From Sipunculus nudus (lineage: Eukaryota > Annelida > Sipuncula > Golfingiida > Sipunculidae), in assembly GCA_026874595.1 (NCBI GenBank), contig CM049317.1, forward strand, positions 20,235,882-20,299,881: 64,000 bases of DNA, written 5' to 3'. Positions 1 through 10,242 of the stretch are shown here, piece by piece. The position numbers and the translations under genes were made by a program. The notes under the pieces were generated by a model. It was not told where the DNA came from. It was given only the letters and a program-made list of their open reading frames with translations, and did not search any database. The first letter of the stretch is position 1. Each line of letters opens with the position of its first letter.

Positions 1-344
1 TTGTTCATATTAATATACAGGCTATTTGCTGACAACATTGGTTCACATAAAGAAGGGTTAGATCATGTTCAAATATTAATGAACTTAACGCATGTATTCA
101 AGGTCAATTTTCAGAGATCTACAGATAACCATGATTGTTTGGTTGATGGCTAAATATCAACTCTTTCAAGAGATATATTAGACCTGTAAAAGTGACACTG
201 GAACAGAAATCCGATAAATGGGACGGAAGAGTTTGTGGCTTGTGAATTATAAAAAAACACACTATAACCTTGCTTCGATTTGCCAGGCTACACTTAAAAT
301 CTTCTTTGTGTATGGGTGTCTATGGGCAGCCTTTTAAATGATTA

Positions 345-550
345 ACATGACGTAAGAACGCGATATCACAGGCCATATCTCCAAACACTTCGACAATCTC
401 TCTCTGAACACAGATTCCTTTCACCTCTTTGGATTTTTTTCGTCATAAATTAACTTACTTTATCTGGGAAAAAATATCGTTTTAACATTTTATGGACCTC
501 TTACTTGCAATGCATATGCTCATTAGATTGATTGACAGAAAGGCATATTA

Positions 551-602
<52 letters not shown>

Positions 603-1030
603 TTGTGTATACCAGGAAACTGAATTTTATTATAAAATATCTATCTATATATATATATATTATATATATATTATTGCTTCCTTTGACACACCTAAGGAGA
701 GCTTAACAGTATTTCATAAACTGTATACTACTGACAAATGGTTCCAAAGAAATACGGTTGATCCATGCTCGAAGAGCTGATTATAGGGTGATTTTTCGAT
801 ATGTTATGGTTGATAATACGAAGATGCGTAAACTGATCGAAGAGAAATGAATACAAAATGGGAAAGATTGTTTTCAAGAACAAAAAGACCGTTTCCTTGT
901 ATAGCACGTTCCCCTGGAGGATAAATAGAACTTTCTTTCATTTAAATATCCATTACTTCGTCTACCTTGGGGTTATGGAATGCTTTGAAAAACATGTTCG
1001 TTGTCAAAGTTTTCTGCGTTTTTTCATCAG
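345..1030 (-). pseudogene. Type I NTF2-like (SnoaL/DUF4440) pseudogene, partial
   Basis: Exon 2 (890-1030, 141 nt) has the same length and phase as in the intact copy at 8.7-10.2 kb. Its acceptor is TTTCTCTGCAG and it reads ADEKTQKTLTTNMFFKAFHN onward to a PPGE..IQG motif, which is typical of the family's N-terminal half. The codon after the DI pair is TAA where the intact copy has TAC, so the frame is closed. Exon 3 (about 345-505) is recognisable from VKT.FFPDKV and its downstream DNA but has several stops and shifts. The last exon would lie beyond the left edge and the 13-nt first exon is not recognisable near 1.67 kb. Non-functional as read. Confidence 0.75.
554..597. repeat. (AT)n microsatellite
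   Basis: About 22 TA units in the intron between exons 3 and 2 of the type I pseudogene. A second AT run follows at 644-671. The long Ile-Tyr reading frame here is only the repeat translated. Confidence 0.95.
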
Positions 1031-4000
1031 CTGCAGAGAAAGTAAACGGAATATAACATACTACTGGTTCCTCTTCATTACATTTTGCAAAAGTATAGGT
1101 AGGTATAAAGCAAACAATATTATTGAGGTATCGTACCTTTAAGAGGAGTTGTATCATAAGTCAATAAACAGGCACGCCTTTCTTTTTTTTCTGTCACCAC
1201 CTTAGTGTAAATGATAGGGTCTGACATAATTTTTTAATTTAGGAACACAAGATGTGTATTTCAGGGACAGTAGGAATCAAAAGTTTATATTTTTTCTCAC
1301 AAAATACTGTTCTATTTGATTCATCTACCGTTATATAATTTAGTACCATTCATCCTCGTCATACTTTTATTAACTATATCAACATATTTTTTATAATTAA
1401 TTCCCTGATATTTAACCGCGCACCACTCATAATAAATTTCTAATTCTAGCCTCGCCACTTTTTTAAAAAAAAAAGCCTTCCAAATGTATTTAGATAAATA
1501 TCATCATAAATTATAATAATTTGAAATCACAGAGACACATGAATGTTGGGTTAATGTTCTTGTTTGTTATCTCCATGCAGGAGAATATCAGCATTAATAC
1601 TAACTATCTATATATTTCTTATATAATCCCAATGAACAATAATATTAAAAGCGCTTTTCCATTTTCAAATATCATGATGCTTTAATGAATTTATTTGATT
1701 TTCAGGCCACGAGGAACAGTATATCATTTTCAATTGCATGCCTATTTACAGCGTTTTTTACACCACACTAACCCCGAAGCACTCTACCATCAGATTTTAT
1801 TGCCGGAGTCATGTATGATGGATCGTGGAGAGATCGCCAGGGGGGGGGGGGGGGGGGGGGAGGGCTGAAGAAATATTGAAGAAGTACAAGTAATTTAATG
1901 CCAATGCCCTACTGAATAGAGATAACCAACCAGAAAATAAGCCTTATATAACCATATGTCTCTCTGTGCAGCCATTTATATACCTGCATTGGCAAGACAA
2001 CCTCGGTTATCTTGACGACAATCAGGAATTATAATTGTCATAATGTAATTTTAGAAAGAATACTTAAGCTTTATAAAATTACACGATAACCTTTTTCTAT
2101 CAATGCACCTCTAAGCATGATCTAACAAAAGTAGTTTATTCAGCCACAAATGTGACGTTTACCTGCTTGTTCATCCCTTGCACATATCCCTGGTTTAGTG
2201 CAAGTCGTCATCAAAAGGAATACAAATTTCACAGCAACGGAAAGGCTCATGTCTGAAAAGAAACCTTGAAATGTTGTACACAGTAGGAAATTCCTGTCAT
2301 ACATGCTCCGCATATTTTGTCATTACTGTAAGTAAAATATGGTTATGATTATCATTTTGTCTCTATTACATGGTATATGGTTATAAAGGGCATCATTTTC
2401 TAGATGGTCTCTCTGATCGGTCTCCTGTTTAAAAAACATTACATTTAATGTTTGGAAAAGCACAATGCATTCATACAAGATTTACGCTCTGGCATTATCT
2501 TGAATGTTCTTCTTAAATGTTCAAAGTGAAAAGTCTGTCCTTTATCAATAGTCCTTGCAATTAAATGTTACAAATAATGTAAGCGTTTGGTTCATAATAT
2601 TACGTAGAGAATGCATGGTGCTAAAGCATATTAGGGTTGAGGAATCTAATATAATAGACAAATCTATTAGGTTTCGCGTCCTTCTCTGTCTGTAACACGC
2701 ATTTCGCATATATCAACGTTTCAATGTGGTAATAGAACATATGTACCTGTGAATGTATTTTAATAGAGTATCAAAGATCTTTTACGTGGTTAGTTAAATA
2801 CATGTTGTACAAGGGATGCAAGTAAAATAGGTGCAAGTTTACCTGCTGTCGAAATTAAAAACCTACGGAGCCTCCCTTGAATTCCATATATACTTCAGAA
2901 TCTACAACCTAGTCAATATTCAGAGGTATTTGGTCTCTAGCTAACGCTGCAAAGGCCTCTGTGGAGAAAGCTACCAACACGTTGACCAGCATTGGTCCAA
3001 CTGTTTTTTTTTCCATTTCAATCTGCGATCCAAAAAAAATGGTTGACTCAGATTCAACACGGCTTAACGAAGGATGGAAAATATCGACATGAATAAAAAA
3101 AAGCAAATTAGCCTTTGACCTAGACAACTGCACAGAATGCTGGGTCCTAGGTTAGTCTTGTTGATACATATCCCCTTGAATGATGCACATTTGCGAAAAT
3201 ACCGAAACATTAATTAAACCATCCTCTTGCTATGTTAATATTAATAATTTACCGAAGTATGAGCTTTTGTTAAACTGTCTCAATCCTTATTTATTTAGTT
3301 TTACCGCGACAATTATTCTTGTTCGAGCAAATATTAAACTTAAGGCTGCCATGCTTCTATATACCTTCACCGCCATAAAATGCCATATGTGAGAGCAATT
3401 ATGGTAGTTTTATTCCGGTTCCCTTAGGCTGCCGATCAGAGCCTAACCTCTTTTACATATGATGTCCTTCAAGGCGATAAAACTTATCTCTGTTAAAACG
3501 CAAAAGCGAGCAAGTAGGAACATATCAGAGGAGATATACGCTATGCCTCAATTAAATAATCTTATTCAGCTCTAGGGTGGGCCTTACATATATTTCCTTT
3601 TATTATTTAAATATTTTGTGTTCCTTAATGTACACATTATAACAAAATATTAATTACCCATGGCATATTGAATTAAGCCAAAAACGTCTACAGACCTAAC
3701 AATATTATTTTACATTCCATTCAAATCACTACTTAATACTTACTTCGTATATTACATTTTTGTAACATGGAACTACAATATAATACGACATTTTAATGAT
3801 AGGTAAATGAATTAGTACTTGACCAAAAAGTACTCTGACCTAGAATTAAAAAAATCCTGTTCACGCGTTGGGTATAGAGAACGTTTCTTATAATACAAGT
3901 GAGGAGTTTTATTGAATTTTCATTTTCTACTTTTTTTATTTCTATTTCAAATATCGTCTTACAAAAGAGAAACTTCTGTAATGGCACAATACAATAACAA

Positions 4001-5628
4001 ATAGTCTTACAACAAAAATATGACATTACAATACAAGGAAACTACTAGTGACGCAAGAAGTACATATGATAGAAAAAGAGTCATACTTAGAGATAAATGG
4101 TACATGAAATAAAGTACGTGAAACAATACATGGCACGTTTTGTCTTGAAAGCCTGTGGTTCGTCCTAATCTAGTCTAGGATGGGAAGATACATCCAGACC
4201 TCTGACTTAAACAAACAAATCAATACTGGAAACCGGAAATATCAAATACAAAACATTGTAATTCAACTCAAAAACGTAACAAGATGCATGTGCGTGTATA
4301 TCGCTTATATTGAAACAAATGAATGTATTGAATTTTTTACTTATTATAAAAGTGCTATCGTTCCTGGGTAAAGTAAACTTGCGTTAGACATAGATCAATA
4401 CAGTTCAAGATTTATTCAATGGACTTCAGCTTAAGCTAATCTTATTATTTTATAAATAAACCATAACTACTAAGGCTGGCTCTTATATCAAATTCATATC
4501 TGCCATATTTACCTTTTCGAAATATAAGAAGGTCTGGGATATTTAATAATACTAAAGGACAAGGTTATACTTAAACGGGATGTTTACTCCTCTCTGACAA
4601 AGCGAGAATGAAATGGAGAGGCCTAATAAAACGGGTGTAATCCAGATAAGAATAACAACAGATCTCTTTATACAACTGGATAAATATATTAACGTATAGA
4701 TTAGAGACTTGGCTTAGATCCGCTCTACGATGTCTTTATTTTATTTTTTTAACAAACATTACACCGTTTTGCATGATGGCAAATACGAATACATATTTTG
4801 GCCTTTGGCACTACATAACATATAGTTCGCGTTCTCGGCTGACATATAAATGTTTCGGGACTTAAGGCCAAATGTAAACAAGAGAGTTACACAGCAAGTG
4901 TTTAATTATATTGTATTCTGGTTATCGATTATAATGTTACCTTAAAAACTTTCTTATGCCAGTACTAGGGCAGGTAACATTTCACATGGACAGTTATACT
5001 GTTATACTTTTGTTTTGTGTAGCTTTTAAATATGGGATTTTGAATACTGAAGTAATAAAAAATATTTACCAACTTAAATAACTTCTGACATATCATGCTA
5101 CAGAAATCTGTTGTTGAAAAATATTAAAATCAGCTGATCACCTTCGCAAAATATGTACACCAATAAACCGTCGCTTATTCTCTGTTCAATGTGTGCCGGC
5201 TCTCTGTTTGCCTAACTGTCCTACTTTTTGTTCAAGACATAAAATTGATATTTCAAAATGTTCGTAAATATTATATGATCAGGATGCAATCACAATTTAG
5301 GAAAGAATACAGGGCCAAAGTATTCAGTTAAGTAGTATTTGTAAGGAGTCTCTATAAATCTATGCATACTAAATATGAATGTCATGAATATTTCAAATTA
5401 TATTATGGTTGGCATATATATTTAGGAAGAAAAGGGAGAGAGTATAGTGATATCTGATGTATTACCATACATCTTATTTTCTATGTTTTGTTGCCTATAC
5501 TTAATTGAAAAATTGATGTATTAATCCATCGATCATTATCTATTTTTATGGCGATGCAACTTAACATTTCCTTATCATATATTTTTTTGGTACTGAACAC
5601 TACGGCATTATTTAATCAGACCATATTA
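1031..5628. other. Spacer between type I and type II copies, no gene seen
   Basis: AT-rich spacer duplicated at about 9.7-14.18 kb. Short open frames such as 3,180-3,392 recur in the other copy, but with no frame-preserving pattern, splice context or recognisable domain; shared ancestry explains them. A (G)21 run lies at 1,840-1,860. The block at 4,579-4,870 occurs a third time at 16,755-17,060, and the block at 3,660-3,900 has a diverged copy at 60,740-60,980. Confidence 0.7.
1840..1860. repeat. (G)21 mononucleotide run
   Basis: Uninterrupted run of about 21 G, the only long G tract in the window. The homologous place in copy 2 (about 10,400) has no G run, so it expanded after the duplication or is a sequencing/assembly artefact. 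Confidence 0.9.
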
Positions 5629-5702
5629 TTAGTATCTTCTCCAAATATGTTAACGTATTTTCCAGTTATTCATTTCAAGATTCTTTTCCCAAATAAGCAG
5701 AC
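5629..5702 (-). pseudogene. Type II NTF2-like gene remnant: last exon only
   Basis: The reverse strand reads GLLIWEKNLEMNNWKIR, a stop, then HIWRRY and a stop. This is the C-terminal WK...W.I..DIW strand of the family, closed by TAA where the copies at 14.2, 40.8 and 47.4 kb have TAC or TAT-type codons. The acceptor is degraded (TTTTCAAAG instead of TTTTCCAG). Exons 2 and 3 are absent because of a deletion at about 6,355. An (AT)n array lies immediately upstream in intron 3. Confidence 0.7.
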
Positions 5703-5765
5703 CTTTGAAAAACAATACAAGAAAGTAATGTACATATATATAATATACATATAGAATGTAAATTT

Positions 5766-5802
5766 ATATATATATATTATATATATATATAAATATATAT
5801 AA

Positions 5803-5846
<44 letters not shown>
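5766..5846. repeat. (AT)n microsatellite in last intron of type II copy
   Basis: Interrupted TA array about 60 bp upstream (in the minus-strand sense) of the type II last exon. Arrays sit at the equivalent place in the copies at 14.31, 40.72 and 47.50 kb. Confidence 0.95.
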
Positions 5847-5849
<3 letters not shown>

Positions 5850-6887
5850 CACACATTGGCGCATTGACATTGAACTATTGGTTATTTGACCACTGTATCC
5901 TGACGTGTATCTTGTTCCTCTTTTCAAAATTCCAGTATCATCCGTTTCTTTTTCTTTTGCATGACAATATGATTTGGACCTTGGAAATCTATATCACTCA
6001 ACTATACAACACTGCCCCTGCGATTTTAGTAAAGACGTTTTATTTTAGAAGAATTGCATTATGCAATTTTTTTTCAATTTTTTATTCCCCTTTCATATTT
6101 TCTAAATAAAAGTCTATAAAACTGAACCACATTATTGATTCATATTGTTTATATCATCTTCCGACCATACAGACAATGAAGATATACTCTTCTGAAACAA
6201 TTATTAGTAATATCGGTATCTATATTTCATTTTCATTATAATATCGAATGTATTAACACGATTAATTGTTCGAAAACATACTCTTGATGCATATCTCTTC
6301 TTGTTTACCTTCCAACGTGAGGCTTTCGACTTATCTTTCGACTCTTCAGCCATTCAAATTCTTATAATAAATCTGAAAGAATTGGTACGGTCTCCTTTAA
6401 AAAAATAAGGAAAAAGTAAATAGAGTTTCCTATCTGCACACGCATACTCTGTGAATGCACCCGCTTAATCTCACCTTTTTTGCCTCTGTGTCCAAATATC
6501 AGAAATACATAGCAGAGGCCACGGAGAAGCTGGTATCCTTTGGCAGTTCTACACATCAGCATGTTCTGAGGTAGAAGCAAACGTCAATTCTTCCCAGTGT
6601 CGTTTCCATATTGAAATCATTGTTTATAATATGATTTTTTTGTCCTGTTCATGGCATGTGACCTATGGTTATCTCCTATTAGTGCGTAATTAATATGGAT
6701 TTTAACTTAGGAAATGATCAATCTATGTGCATTGCAGTAAGTAAATTGCAACAGTGTTTCAACATATGAAGTAAATTTTTCCAATGGACTATGGGAACCC
6801 ATTATCTTGGTTTTGTTTGAAAATGACATTTTCAATTGGGAGCGTGTGTTCTATCAATGGCGAACCCGTTATTTACTTATAGCCAGG

Positions 6888-6892
<5 letters not shown>

Positions 6893-6941
<49 letters not shown>
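6893..6941. repeat. (AT)n microsatellite
   Basis: About 24 TA units in the duplicated 3' flank. Not present at the equivalent place in copy 2 (about 16,080). Confidence 0.95.
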
Positions 6942-6945
<4 letters not shown>

Positions 6946-7009
6946 TTAAGTTAAATATCTTATCAAATAAATATCAGACCAAGTGATGAGCTTTTAGACT
7001 TGAGTGGAC

Positions 7010-7180
7010 AGTCGAGTAATAGCACGTTTGATTTTCTCCGCTGGTGACCTTGGTCGGATTCTCAGCTTGGCAGTACGTGTCTTTAGCATGGTGTCAGTCG
7101 TTGGTTTACAGTGGGGCCTCTGATTTTCTCCGCCCCTATAGACTGCCGAAAGTCTGAGCCATGGTGAATGTAATACATTA
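7010..7180. repeat. Block found in three duplicates (TTTTCTCCGCCCCTA family)
   Basis: A short, less AT-rich block with TGATTTTCTCCGCCCCTA and a nearby CTGAGCCATG motif. It recurs at 16,070-16,240 and 49,270-49,405. It resembles non-coding dispersed repeats common in mollusc genomes. Because it always travels with the duplicated units, independent insertion is not shown. No tRNA-like A/B box was recognised. Confidence 0.45.
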
Positions 7181-7300
7181 GTTTATATTATGGTTTGTAA
7201 AAGCTATTTCCATATAAAAGATAGTTTGAATATAAAACATCCACTCTTAATGCATCATAAACATACTAGACACTCCTTTAATTTCATCCTTTTTTTTCAG

Positions 7301-7446
7301 TGACTGCTGAAACCTGTGATGTCATTGATAGTTTAAGGTAAATGGACCGGTTCTAATCTATGGGGGATGAAACTGAAGTGTATCTTATACAAGAAAATTC
7401 AAAAATAAAACATACTAATGCGATTATTTATCCATGTGCTTTATGA
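7301..7446 (+). pseudogene. Broken copy of an unrecognised 146-nt terminal exon
   Basis: Follows a polypyrimidine tract and TTTTTTTCAG acceptor. It is exactly as long as the copy at 16,363-16,508. It reads TAETCDVIDSLR and then meets TAA, whereas the other copy stays open to its end. The function of the exon is unknown. Confidence 0.35.
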
Positions 7447-7495
7447 AATTACACCTTAATATGATATCTATTTTTTTCTCAGCAAAATATGTAAG

Positions 7496-7498
<3 letters not shown>

Positions 7499-7541
<43 letters not shown>
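7499..7541. repeat. (AT)n microsatellite
   Basis: About 21 TA units; absent at the equivalent site of copy 2 (about 16,560), so it arose or expanded after duplication. Confidence 0.95.
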
Positions 7542-7543
<2 letters not shown>

Positions 7544-7798
7544 TTAAATTGCTTATCATTGGTTTTCATTATAAAAAAGTAAAGGAAAAAGTTTAAGAAT
7601 GGCAAATGCCCGAGTACGATATTATTTTACGTTATAGTTTATTTTACATTTTAGTGTTACAGTCACTGAATAAGTGCATGTATTACTCTATGGTCATACT
7701 GATTATTTACAAAGAAAAAACACACAAACCCATGATGTCTGTTCTTTTTATAAAATATATGGGAAATTTTTGTTTAGCAGGACCATCTTGTAAATAAG

Positions 7799-7867
<69 letters not shown>
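7799..7867. repeat. (AT)n microsatellite
   Basis: About 34 TA units between the two tandem units. The DNA just right of it (7,867-8,530) is homologous to 49,510-50,340. Confidence 0.95.
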
Positions 7868-7869
<2 letters not shown>

Positions 7870-8728
7870 CTATGACGTTGTCCTACAGAGTGAGGGAAAA
7901 TTTCATCCGCGAGTGCATTATTAAGGCGACATGTTCTGCAGATAAACATCTGCGACTTATTTTGTCTGAACAACAGGTTTTGAATTTAGACTCATTTCGA
8001 ATCCCCTTAACATGAAACATGAACTCTCATTTGAATTATACATTTTACATCTGTTCATGTCTATTTTGTCATATATATATAACAACGTGTGAAACTACGG
8101 AGACAATATAACATTATAATATTCATGACCTGCCTCAACTAGACTAAACGACGGACCGGTACTATTAACTCTGAATACACAACTTATTAGCAATTTACAG
8201 TCGTCTGGTAAGCCCAACTGAGTTGCGACACTTTTCATACGGAAAATGATGAATTTACAGATATAAATGCATGTAAACAAAAATGTAAATCGTTTTATAT
8301 ATAGGTTTTTTTCTACCTCATTTTCAAGTTAGTTATCGACATGTAAATGTGCTAGAAATTCCATTAATGCACAACAGGATTTTCTACATTGTATGTGTTG
8401 TTGGAACGTAGACATACCTAACTATTCGTCTAAGGCAGGCCAATACATTTTCAGATATCTACAAATATACATAATTGTTTACTTGTACAGATAGAGTAGC
8501 TCTTTCTGGAGATGCAAGCTATGTAATAGTGACACAGTCGGATTTACAGCAGTGAACCCTATATATATAACACGATAGACTATGTAGCCTGTGAATTATA
8601 CAAGCAAAGTATGACAAAGAGATAACCTTGCTCTGATTTGTCACGATTTGCCGCATGTTTAGATACATCACATGATAATCCATTTTCAGTTCGTTCAACA
8701 AGTTTAATTTCTCATTTTTCATCAGACA

Positions 8729-10242
8729 TTAATATCTGCTCCAGAGGTCATAGCAGATTTTCCACTCGTTCGACTTGGTGTTCTTTTTCCAAACAAGAAA
8801 TGCTCTGGAAAATGTGAAAGCATAAATATTCATGGCTCAAACGGGTATGCTTTTATCAAATAAATCCTTTATATATTAAAATAAGTTCATAAAGCATTTT
8901 AAAATAAAACAAAATCTTTGTATGAATTCGTTTGGATCTTTAAAGCATGATTAAAAGCGCAGACGGAATTATCATGCAGCGACATAGAAGCAATTATGTA
9001 CACGATATTTTAATTAAATTGCATCCAGTGAGCTCAATAACTTACTTTCCTAGAGTGAAAATTTTGTGTTTAGGCGACTCCCTTGTATAATGAGCGACTT
9101 CGAATGCCATATGGCCAAGCACTTCGACAGTCTCTGTCTGAACATACATTCCTTTCATCTCTTCAATTTTTTCAGCTATATATCTATTTACTTTATCTGG
9201 GAAAAACAGCCTCTTGATATTATATGGACCTTTCACCTGGCAAGTTTCTTGATACCAAATGCATGCTACATTTTCTGTTATATAGATATAATTTAAAAAA
9301 ATATGCTTGTATATACCTGGTAACTCATTTTTTTCTGGGTATCTATACATTTTAAATGCCTTCTTTGACTCAACTTAGGACAGCTTAACAGTTTTTAATA
9401 TTATGTGATCTACTGAAAATTACTTCATGCTAAGTTAGCTGATTATAAAAGGATTTTTCGATATGTTTAAGTTGAAAATACGAGGATGAGTAAACTGATT
9501 GAAGAGTTAAAAAAAATCGTAAAAGATTGTTTTCTGGAACAAAAAGACCTTTTCCTTGTATAGTAAGTTCCCCTGGTGGATAAAGAGAACTTTCTTTCAT
9601 GTAAATATCCTTTACTTCCTCTACATTGCGGTCATGAAATGCTTTGAAAAACATTGTCGTTTTCAAGGTTATCTGCGTTTTGTCATCAGCTGCATAGAAA
9701 ATAAATAGAATTTAACAAATAACTGGTTCATCTTCATTACATTTGGTACAAGTTAAGGCATGTTAAAGCAAATGTTATTATCGGGAATCGTATCTCTGAG
9801 AGGAGTTGTATTATAAGTCAATAATTCGACACGCTTTTCTATTTTTCTGACTCCTACTAAGTGTTAATGATTTGGTCTAACATGAATTTTAAAATAGGAA
9901 CACAAGATGTGTATTGCAGAGAGAGTAGGAATCCAAGGCTAATAATATGTCTCACAAAAGACTGTTTTATTAGTTTCTACCATTACGTTGTTAAGTACCA
10001 TGCATCCCATACGCTTTTTTTTACTCGGTCAACATATTTTGTATAATTAATTCCATGATATTTTACCGCCACCTAAGCTTCTATTTCTAACGCAGCAATT
10101 TTTGGGGAAAAAAAACCTTCCTCATGTATTTAGAAAAACATCATCATAAATAATGCATTTGAAATCACAGAGACACGCGACATTATTTTAACAATTATTT
10201 TAAAAGAGCTTTTCCCATATTCGAGTTACCTGATGCTTTCAT
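8729..10242 (-). CDS. Intact type I NTF2-like (SnoaL-like/DUF4440) protein, 4 exons, 137 aa
   Basis: Exons on the minus strand: 10,230-10,242 (ATG, MKAS), 9,549-9,689 (141 nt), 9,046-9,229 (184 nt), 8,729-8,804 (76 nt, TAA). Phases 1/1/2 join into one 138-codon frame including the stop. Acceptors are TGCAG, GAAAG and TTCCAG. Donors are GTAACT after exon 1, GTCTTT (weak) after exon 2 and GTAAGT after exon 3. Landmarks in order: MFFKAFHDRN (N-terminal helix), DIYMKESSLYPPGE (the lYt..a.l.PPG signature), QGKG, VEVLGHMAFEVAHY (central strand) and AFLVWKKN..EWKICYDLW (C-terminal strands). Length fits a single SnoaL/DUF4440 domain. No signal peptide, so probably cytosolic. This is the only fully intact member seen; substrate or ligand unknown. 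Exon 1 is supported by conservation in the copies at 38,363 and 52,329. Confidence 0.82.

Larger units (their letters stand above)
100..7560. repeat. Tandem segmental duplication, copy 1
   Basis: This segment matches 8,450-16,630 in the same orientation at an offset of about 8.35-8.55 kb (about 9.1 kb after a deletion). Many anchors align, for example 3,180 with 11,711, 4,180 with 12,730, 5,629 with 14,180 and 7,301 with 16,363. It carries a type I NTF2-like pseudogene at its left, about 4.5 kb of apparently non-coding spacer, and the last exon of a type II copy. Relative to copy 2 it lacks about 0.65 kb at position 6,355, the interval that holds type II exon 2 and most of exon 3 in copy 2. 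Seen by eye; exact ends need alignment. Confidence 0.85.

Noticed and set aside
5670-5927. Long Ile-Tyr-rich frames at (AT)n arrays (also 532, 7,707, 40,611, 43,907, 44,087, 61,216-61,621)
   Set aside because: They are translations of TA microsatellites; only the short non-repeat ends, where they overlap family exons (5,629-5,702; 40,805-40,880), are meaningful.
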